Source: Solicoccozyma terricola (lineage: Eukaryota; Basidiomycota; Tremellomycetes; Filobasidiales; Piskurozymaceae). From it: a DNA stretch of 64,000 bases. Each line of letters opens with the position of its first letter. Position 1 is the first letter of the stretch. The DNA is taken from contig BCLD01000006.1 of assembly GCA_001600875.1 (NCBI GenBank), positions 120,962 through 184,961 on the forward strand, read 5' to 3'. Position numbers and translations under genes: made by a program. Shown piece after piece: positions 56,087 to 64,000 of the stretch. The notes under the pieces were generated by a model. The model made no database searches and had not been told where the DNA came from. It was given only the letters and a program-made list of their open reading frames with translations.

Positions 56087-59000
56087 TTATATTCGTCCTC
56101 CCAGCCAACTCGGTTTGTCTAAATTCGCTGCTACGGCTTCAGTTCTTTGTCGCGGTTCCAACATCAAGCTCTTCTGATGGAGGTCGTCCAACGAGGCGCT
56201 ACCCTTTTCTGCCAGAATGCGTTCCAGAAATGCCTGGACGTCTGGCAGAATCGCCAGATTGAATGGCTGTCATTCATCCCTCCACATCAGTCATCGCTTC
56301 GAACATCAGTTCTGTATTCGACGACTCACCGTCTGATATCTTTTGAATTCAGCAGCAATCTTCGCAAGCTTCGCGTACTTGTCAAAGTTGATAAGTTTCA
56401 CATTCGGGTCTAGTGATGAAAGGCGGTAGGAGGGATTGCCGTCCGATGTGAAAGTGATGCTGCAAGGAGACTCCATAAGACTTCGAGACACGAATTTCGT
56501 TGAGTTAGACCCACTCAGTCAGAATCAATCCGAGAAAGGGCAAAGCCGGGCCTTCGACAGCCTTGAGCCGAGATCGGTAATTGCGATGGTTCTACGAATG
56601 GAGCAGCGATAAGAAGGAAGCTTGGAAGCCAGTATCATCGCCTGGAACTCGCCCTTGTGTGTTCGATCACGTTGCGCAAGGACTCAATCAGGTTCCTATA
56701 TTTATTGGAGAGGCCCTGTAGTAAGAAGGAAGAAATTATCGGCTTATGATCTGGGGACCGAGGACGAGCTTGCAATTCACATCCCAAGTACGCCTCAGGC
56801 GCATGATAGTACTACTATTCAATCCCGCAAGAACTGAGAACAGTGTCGAGAAGTTGTTGAGGCGGAGGCAACGCTGACATCGAAGAGAAATGATCAGGAA
56901 CAGCACGATAATGGCACCCATCTGACCTACATCCGACAACTTGATGAAGAATTTGAGTAACGAGGACCGCCGCTTCGCGTCCTGTTCGTTTAGGATGCTT
57001 TCTGCAACCCAACCCGTAATACGGTTGGACAATGTGCTCATAGCCTTGAGCGACGCCACCTTCATTTTGCCAGTTTGCAGCAGATCCTCCGGACTGATGG
57101 CGCAGTACAGACTCGACTCCATAAGAGTCAACTGTCTGGCCAATTCAAGCGCGTGGAAGTCGGTGATGTGAATCGCCGTGTTGCCAAACCTCAGATTGTT
57201 AAAGAGCTGCTTGTTCATGATCGGCGTCGGCGGTAGCGTGGTGGCGACGGCGGCATTGAAGAAGGCGTTGCCGTACAAAGGGGACGGTGGACCGCCAGTC
57301 TTGAAGCGATCGGTGGAGCGGACCTTAGTAAAGGCACGATTACTGGACGATGTTGCGGTATCTCGCGCGGTATTCAAGTTGATTAGTTCCATAAGCTTAG
57401 AGGATTCCACGGGAAACGACCGACTAAGACGCTCCTGGACAAATGTTGTCAGTGCATCCAAGATGTCGTCGTCGGAATCCTGGCGCCAGTAGACCTCGAG
57501 CCACGTCTTGAGGAAATTGAAGATTCTCAATCGCACTGGCATGACCTTGCGTTCGTTCCATAAAAGAATGGTCTCGGTGATTATCGGCATCTGCAACGGT
57601 GGAGAAACGTCCCAGCGGAGCTCCAAAGTCTCCAAAACTAATATCGGGGTTGTGAAGAGGCGGAAGGTCAGGAAAAACGTTTCCCAGATGTCCACGTCAA
57701 CCAGCGAGTCGTGGGGTGTCATTTTCTCGATCAATACTTCGAGAGTCGCCCCGACGGTCGCTCCCTCCGAGTTGTAAGCGATGTCTTTTGAATTATAATC
57801 ATGGGCGGCCAACCACATGTGTATGTCAGACGCATTATGCTGAAAGACTTCTGCGGCCTTATCGGGTAGTGGCACAGATTCCGCCCGATGCGGTTCCATT
57901 GGCCGCTGATCGAGAGGCTGTTGTACTCGGAGGTTATCTTCTGCACCTCGCTGAGACAAGCTTTGCCAGGCGTCTCCGCCACGCTTGACATCCGGATGTT
58001 GCAGCTGCTGGATCTCGAGTCGACCTCGAGATTGCACGCTGGTGGGTTTCGGTGTTGCCATGATATTGCTATGTGCGGTGGAGTTGGCAGAGCTTGACGG
58101 TCGTTGAAAAGCATCATCTCCTTGTCGAGGAGTTTTGACAAACGAAAAATCGCCGCCAACCAGGTTGAGGTCAGCAGATCGAGAAGGTGTGCGATGCTGG
58201 ATAAGGCGAGGGGTTGCGGACGGAGAAGTGAAGCTGGACGCTCTGCTTCTGCCCGGCCGACGGGGGATGGTGGACGAGGTAGGCGATACAAGTGTGCTTT
58301 GTCCTGAGGTTCCGAGTAGTGGAGTAGTCAAGCCTGATTGAATAGGGTTGGTCTGAGTTGGTTGAGTCTGGTTAGTGGACCCCGACTACACGCGCCCTGA
58401 TGGCTTTCCCACTCACATCACGGATGGTAATCAGCTGGACGGCAGGTTGTAGCGTCAGATCCTCATCTTCCGGTGCGGATGATTTCACCTGGCCTTGTCC
58501 GCGCAACGCCTGTCCATCCGAGTCCAATCCGTAGCCATCCTGTGCATTTTTATCCTGAAGGCTGCTCAAGCTGGTCACCTTCCTGGTAAGCGATGATAGG
58601 GTGTGATCTCCACGTTGTCCAACTAGCATAGGCCGCAGAAAGGGTGGAGTTGGCATGGTCGCATCCCTAGGTAAGCGCGAGTCGACCAGTCCTCCGCGAC
58701 CAGCGGACTCGGACGCGGTCAGCTGAATCTGGATTGATTCGTTCGGATAACCACGACGGATGGCGCATATGCGGACCAGACGAACGCATTCAGTACCCGT
58801 CCGAAGTGTTCCCGTTGCTGCCTGAAGGAGCAGAGACTTATTGTCCTCGTCTTTGTCTGTCGAATGAGCAGTCCAAGGAGCGGTGGCGGCCTTCTTTGCA
58901 GTTTCGACGAGTCGCGAAGTCACGTCATACATGTTGGCCTTGGTCTGAATAAGACTCCCACTCTCTCTAGGCCACATCGAACGAATCTGTGGATTCCGAA

Positions 59001-60634
59001 CGACGGCCTCAACAACGGTGAGCAGCTCTTTGACTTTGTCGATAGCTTCCTTCGTGAGGTCGATCAGCTGAGCGTGCGATGATGGATGTGAGCCGACCGA
59101 ATGGGTATGGACGTGTCCGATGAGGGCGGCGATGACGGATAAAAGGGAATCCTCGATGAAAGCGATGGCATTGATAGCATCAATCTTGCCCGACAGGTCC
59201 GTTTGCAAAACGTCGGGAGTCAGTGGACCTTGAAGAGACTCCGCGGAGGAGTCTCGAGAGGACATGGAGGACGTAGAATCCATCGACCGCTGATCTCGTG
59301 CTGCTTCTCTCCTGATCTTGATTTTGGGAACCTCCGATTGATTGGTGGGTTGATGATGAGACTTGCTCGGTCGGTCAGAGGCAGGTCTTGACCCTCGACC
59401 TTCCCTCTTTCTTGCCATCCTCAGGTCAGCGATGCTACGAGATGTCATCGAAGACTTGCGTTCGCGTTTCGGCAGAGATGATTCACATGCTTGAGGTGAA
59501 GAGATATGCTCGTAGGAGCGTTGCTGCATCGACGAGGCCGTCGATGAGGTGCTGTCCATTGCCAGGTGACGAAACCGTCCCTCTCCAACCGCAGACACCA
59601 CGGGGAACTCGCCATCTTTCCTCTCCGGTAGAGGAATTCCACAGATGGCGAGTGCTTTGAGGAATTCTCGAACGTTTGACAGGGTCTCCCGACTAGCTTT
59701 CAACATTCCTTCCATCTCCATCTCCCTCATTTCACCTTCATCCCCGTCTGCGTACTCTCCGGGCGGATGTGAAGTACTTGCGCTCCGAGCTAGTGCGACC
59801 AATTCAGCCAGATTCGCAAGGATCGTCTTTCGAATCTTTGCGAGATCAGGGAATTGGCGGAGGAGGTCGGATTCGCGAGACAAGCATTCGGTAGCTGCAA
59901 GAAGTGACCTGATCGATGATATAACACAAGCCGTTGAAGGTTGAAAGTGGGCATGCCGTCGAGAAGTGACAGCGGCCGTGACGAGCGCCACTGCTTGGTA
60001 GATCGGTTCCAGGACATTCTCGAGCTCGAAATCCGACGTATCGACTGAATGGCCCACGTCTGCGTAGGATCTTGCAGAAGCAGGTGGTGATGAGGTAAAG
60101 CTGGTTTGCGCCGCCTGGACTGCCGTGGCAGCTTCATCATCGACCTGAGAATCATCCACTTGAGAGTCTTCGTAGCGGTCGGATGTCTCAGATGCAGCGG
60201 AGCTGAAGCTGGATTCTGACAGTTGACGGGAAGATCGTCTGCCACTGACATCGCTCTGCGAAGAGTTACGGAGTGTCAGTCTCTCGATATGAGCCATGTT
60301 TACCGACAGGCATCTATCGATCACTCACGTCTTCGTCTGGCCCGTCACTCTCGACATGATTGCTTGGCAGCCAACCTCTCCGCCGGTGTTCCTCGGGAAC
60401 GATTTGACCATTCGATTCAACCAACTCTCCATCCCACCATCCACTCATCGGATCCCTATTGTGGATCCTAATCCTATCTCCCGCTCGCAGTGATAGGTAG
60501 ACGTTTGATTGAGCACTCGACGGACGTGGATGAAAGTCGTGTATGGCGGTCACATAGTCCTCTGGCGGTGCCTCGTAGAATGATGGCAGGAGGGCTGTAG
60601 GAAGGGGAGAAGCTGGACGAGATAGTTGGGACAT
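56087..60634 (-). CDS. CDC25: Ras guanine nucleotide exchange factor (Cdc25 type) with SH3 domain
   Basis: Cdc25 loads GTP on Ras and so activates adenylyl cyclase and MAPK signalling. The ATG at 60634 begins MSQLSRPASPLPTALLPS. An SH3 domain follows: YVTAIHDFHPRPSSAQSNVY, LSLRAGDRIRIHN, MSGWWDGEL, GWLPSNHVE. A long Ser-rich region is next. The RasGEF-N motif spans about 57780-57200 (LEVLIEKMTPHDSLVDVDIW, ETFFLTFRLFTTP). The catalytic CDC25 domain has FNNLRFGNTAIHITDFHALE (preceding), SNRITGWVAESILNEQDAKR, VLAGLNSSTIMRLRRTWD, NPSYRLSSLDPNV, INFDKYAKLAKIAAEFKR and RYQTPFNLAILPDVQAFLER. The end is NLDKPSWLGGRI. A GC-AG intron (56592-56652) is required within the catalytic domain. About 1,380 residues. 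Confidence 0.93.
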
Positions 60635-61262
60635 GGTGTGTGGATGTTGCTGTCGAACGTGGAGAAATAGCGCCTGGTTTACCTGACGACGCTTTGAGAG
60701 AGAGGTTGGTTATATGAATCGGATTTGTTGACATATGGACCTACGCGTCTTGACGATTTGGCGTGACAGGTGACGAAAGGGTCGGTCGACGACTATACTG
60801 GAGATGAGATGGTGCAGCTCTTCATCACGAGTAGGGGGTATGTCAGGGTCCCAGATTTGTTGGATCGATGTTGTCGTCGACTGATGAGCATGTGACGATG
60901 AGACAGTTGTTTGGTTGATTATCTCCTATGGTCATGGAGAGGGGACTTTTACGCGTCGCGGATGATGACGTCATGACAAGACTCGGGGATTGGCCAGCAT
61001 TCCAAGCACATGAGAATACAACCACCTTCGACATCCAAGCATGCGCCATCCAGCACGCAGCTTACTATTACAAGCATATAACTAATCAAGAGAGAGAAAA
61101 AAGGAGAGACAATGCTGAGAAACGCGGCGATCGTTGGAAACCGAGTAGAGTAAATTACCCCACGAATGATCGACTATCTAATCGATGAGATGATGGGGAA
61201 GCTCCCTGTACGCGGAGCGTCACCGAGGCCCAATGTTTCATCTGTCTTCTAGTGTCGTTCGT
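60635..61262. promoter_or_regulatory. Upstream region of CDC25
   Basis: A 0.6-kb spacer between the CDC25 start and the end of the fungalysin gene, both minus strand. It should contain the CDC25 promoter. Short frames only; an A/G-rich stretch near 61090-61150 is the only compositional feature. Confidence 0.5.
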
Positions 61263-64000
61263 CTAGTGCTTGCCCTTGCCCTTCTTGGTGCAGGCCTTGG
61301 GCATAGTGAAGTCCTCCTCGCGAATGCCGCCACCCCATGGAAGTTGTCCCTTGAGTGCAGCCTCGGTACCCTGCATTTCAACGAAGATGTGATGGTTAAA
61401 ATTGGAAAAGGCCGGAGCAACATACGAGTCAAAACACTTACAAGTCCTCGTCCTGCGAATGCCGCCCAGATGTCACAAGTGTTCTCTCCACCCGTGAGAG
61501 CCAAGTCAGCGGCGATAATAGCATCACGAGCGTTGGCGAATCTGAGAGAAACAAGGGGGGCCGGCCCAGTTTTAGTCGGGGAACGTCTGCAATTACGCTG
61601 GTCGGTCTGGTCTACTCACGAAGGCCTGCAAGGCTGCAACTTCATACCGTCGATGATCAACTGCACCATCAAGGTGTTGCCATGTATCGGGACGAGAGGC
61701 GCGGGCTTGCCCATCGCATCGACGTGAGAGACGTTGCGGTAGTACTCGTTTGGTACCGATGTGTCCTCGGGTGGGAACAGAGTGGAGGAGAACCCGTGCT
61801 TCTTGATGAGCAACTCCTCAAGAACGAAGAGGAATTCAGCCCAGACCTCTCCGATTGCATGTACGCCCCAGTATCCTGGCTTGTCTAGGGTCTTGTATGT
61901 GGAAGGGTTGATTGTGGAGTTTGACGAGTATCTGTAGTTCCTGATGCCCTTCTCGTCGTTTGCTGCCCAAGCTCCCATCGAGTATACTCCGTCGTCAGAA
62001 TACTCCTCGATCTGGCGGATGAATGTAGCCATTGCATCTCCCCAACCTTCACCCATACCACCTGCCTCGCCATAACCGAGACAACCTGAATTCATCGGAC
62101 CGCCTGTCAATCGGGTGGAAAGACCATGACTGTACTCGTGAATGACGATACCCGCTTCAAGGTCACCATCTCGGTAAGGAGTGCTAGTTGACCAAAGGTA
62201 CATTCGCATTCGAGGTTGTGTTCCATCTGGCGGTGTAGCAAAGTTGGCGTTGTTTGTACCTTCACCTGCCTGAGCATAAGCCAAGACGGCATCTCCACCT
62301 CGACCACCCTTATCCCAATTCTCCATCTGGAAATTACCAGATACCTCGTCGAATCCAAGACGATAGAGAAGGTCGTGATACATGTTGGAAGTGTAGAACA
62401 ATTGAGTGACGGCGAAGTCTACGTATTCTTGAGGTCGAAGACCATCTGGTTCTCCATACTCGTAATCAAAGATGGTCGAGCTGTTCTGAGGTCGAGAGTT
62501 TGTCAACCATTGAGATTGACCGGCCCAGTCTTCTTGAGCGAATACGTTATTACCGATCGTAGTTGTTGCATTTGTCCATTTCACAGAAGAGTTTGGGACC
62601 TTGTTACCTGTAGAAACACCTTTGATATCTCTACCAAGCCATAGATTCGCCTTGTCAGGGAAAGCATGCCATCCAGCTGGCGAAGCGACTTTATCCCATG
62701 GTTCAGTGACCGATGAAATATTCCCAACCGATGGATCATTGACACCGAATGGGAAGATCGAGTAGGTGAATGCTGGATGAGTATGAGGTTTATTAGGGAT
62801 TCCTGGAAGTGGTTTTTGTTTACCCCCGTGTCCCCCTCCTTTAGTGGATTTGAATTCCTCTCGTCGAGACCTTCTCGGAGGAGCATCTGAAACGTAATCC
62901 ACAGCGGAGATGATCTCGCCCGAGACGGTATCGACGTGGATATCATACCAATTATCCTTGAGAGGAACGTCAAACCTCCAACAAAGTTTCAAAGAAACGC
63001 CGCCCGTAGTTGATTCATCGTCACGAACTTGATGATAAACCAACCTAGATTTCACTTGACCATCATCCGATGAATTCTCCAAATCCGCTCCAACGACGAA
63101 TGGTACGTTTGAGATGACCTCAATTGGAGGTTCAGCATGAGCGTATTTCGAATGAAGATTTGGTTCATGATGTGATGTAAAGATCTCAAGAAGATCCATA
63201 GTCGGAGGAACGATATCATCCGGTGGTAAAAGATCCCTGAAAACCTTTGCAAGAGCTTGTTTAGCTGAAAACATACCGACATCGTTATACGCCTGATCTT
63301 GAGCTCCAGATGGTGAATCAACTAGTGAGTCAGGGATCCGTTTCAAATCATCCAACTGATTAGGTTGAAAATCACACAAAGCGTGAATATGTTGGAGTAA
63401 ATGATCACGATGTTGAGCTGATTTAGAATCGGCGATTTCTCCATTGTTGGTTATAGTCGTCGAATCTTCTTCTTCCTCTTCAGCAGCAGCAACACGTAAA
63501 TGTGAAGCTACAAATCTAGCTCCCGCATCTCCAAAGAGAGCTGAACCTACAGCTTCAAGACCTGTCTTTGCAGCGTCTAGAACGATTTTCCCGGTGGTAG
63601 TAACGCGATGATGATCGTCGTGTTCGATGAGAAGACGTTTGAGGTCTTTGCAGTTGCCAATTTGGTCTTGCTTGTTGATCTTGGTGGACTCGATAGGTCC
63701 AGGAGATGGAGAGTCGCCAGGGTAGAACTGGGAGGAGGGGTGAAGCGGGGGGGAGGGGAGGGGAGGGGAGGGGATGGGAAGGGAAGGGAGTCAGGGATTA
63801 ATCACCCTCATCTTCCCCGGGAGAGATTCTCTTTCCCAACGAACTCACGCTACTTCCCCAACTAAGAACCGTACCATCTCGACCGACGTTAACATTAACA
63901 TCACCATCTACGACTTCTAAACCATTGATGATTTGACGTATGTATACGTGAGACGTAAGAGTTCGCGGATCGGTGTAGGACTGGATGTGGGGGGGAAAGA
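61263..64000 (-). CDS. Secreted fungalysin metalloprotease (peptidase M36), 5'-partial
   Basis: Fungalysins are secreted zinc endoproteases made as proenzymes. The gene runs off the right edge, so the signal peptide is not visible. The propeptide FTP domain is seen at about 63860-63960 ([40 protein letters not shown]). The mature enzyme begins near [18 protein letters not shown]. The zinc site is [13 protein letters not shown] (HExxH) at about 62130, with the third ligand glutamate in [13 protein letters not shown] at about 62020-62060. Downstream blocks [20 protein letters not shown] and [20 protein letters not shown] are typical of the family. Two small 3' exons end [16 protein letters not shown], stop at 61263-61265. 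An intron at about 63745-63865 contains the G/C-rich tract. Some members of the family act in fungal virulence; nothing here shows a role. Confidence 0.93.
63745..63792 (+). repeat. GGGGA-type repeat in a fungalysin intron
   Basis: Repeated GGGGA/GGGA units over about 45 bases give multiple G-runs on the plus strand, so a C-rich pyrimidine tract near the intron acceptor on the coding strand. Confidence 0.85.

Noticed and set aside
59203..59944. Several plus-strand frames opposite the CDC25 Ser-rich region
   Set aside because: They are shadows of a supported minus-strand exon and carry no motif.
1..64000. tRNA, rRNA, CRISPR arrays, transposons and retroelement remains
   Set aside because: I read for B-box-like GGTTCGA motifs, terminal repeats and reverse transcriptase motifs and saw none convincing. 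CRISPR is not expected in a fungal nuclear genome. A tRNAscan and RepeatMasker run would settle this.

Overview
This window is nuclear DNA of a basidiomycete fungus, most likely a tremellomycetous yeast (the Cryptococcus/Kwoniella/Trichosporon group). The reasons are dense GT-AG introns of about 45-70 nt, up to 17 in one gene, compact gene spacing of 0.1-1.7 kb, and the gene set. The set includes a cellular RNA-dependent RNA polymerase, an SH3-RasGEF of the Cdc25 type and an M36 fungalysin metalloprotease. It is draft sequence: a homopolymer C tract holds exactly 100 N at 26172-26271, and several genes show apparent frame changes that may be sequencing errors.

Layout. 1-4232 (+): RNA-dependent RNA polymerase of the RNAi pathway, cut at its 5' end. 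4582-6548 (-): mitochondrial DnaJ (MDJ1). 7435-8831 (+): unrecognised disordered protein. 9047-10414 (+): PNPOx-like flavoprotein with a C-terminal membrane segment. 10579-12708 (+): proteasome ATPase RPT5. 12878-13328 (+): small RGG-box protein. 14026-16092 (-): tubulin cofactor E. 17799-18205 (+): tiny UBA protein. 18380-21761 (+): universal-stress-protein domain on a long disordered N-terminus. 21853-25830 (-): ribosome-biogenesis GTPase BMS1. 26823-28846 (+): Gfd2/YDR514C-like exonuclease-fold protein. 29322-31485 (-): TVP38/TMEM64 protein. 32188-34592 (-): MFS sugar permease. 35833-37710 (+): ArfGAP (GLO3). 38030-38789 (+): MPP6 exosome cofactor. 39164-40365 (-): FAR-17a/AIG1 membrane hydrolase. 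40635-41942 (-): alpha-SNAP (SEC17). 42273-47187 (+): WDR48/UAF1 WD40 protein. 47452-49608 (+): cytosolic HSP70. 49923-51428 (-): orphan membrane-anchored protein. 51829-55874 (+): orphan large, probably nuclear protein. 56087-60634 (-): CDC25 RasGEF. 61263-64000 (-): fungalysin, running off the right edge.

The genes are mostly conserved core functions: proteostasis (MDJ1, RPT5, TBCE, HSP70, UAF1), Golgi/ER trafficking (TVP38, GLO3, SEC17), RNA and ribosome work (RdRP, MPP6, BMS1) and signalling (CDC25). I see no operon-like functional cluster and no clear new multi-gene system. The best leads are two frame breaks in the RdRP, a Gfd2-like protein whose catalytic motifs look lost, a GC-AG intron inside the RasGEF catalytic domain, two divergently transcribed orphan proteins, and a nine-base coding micro-exon that forms the RPT5 C-terminal tail.
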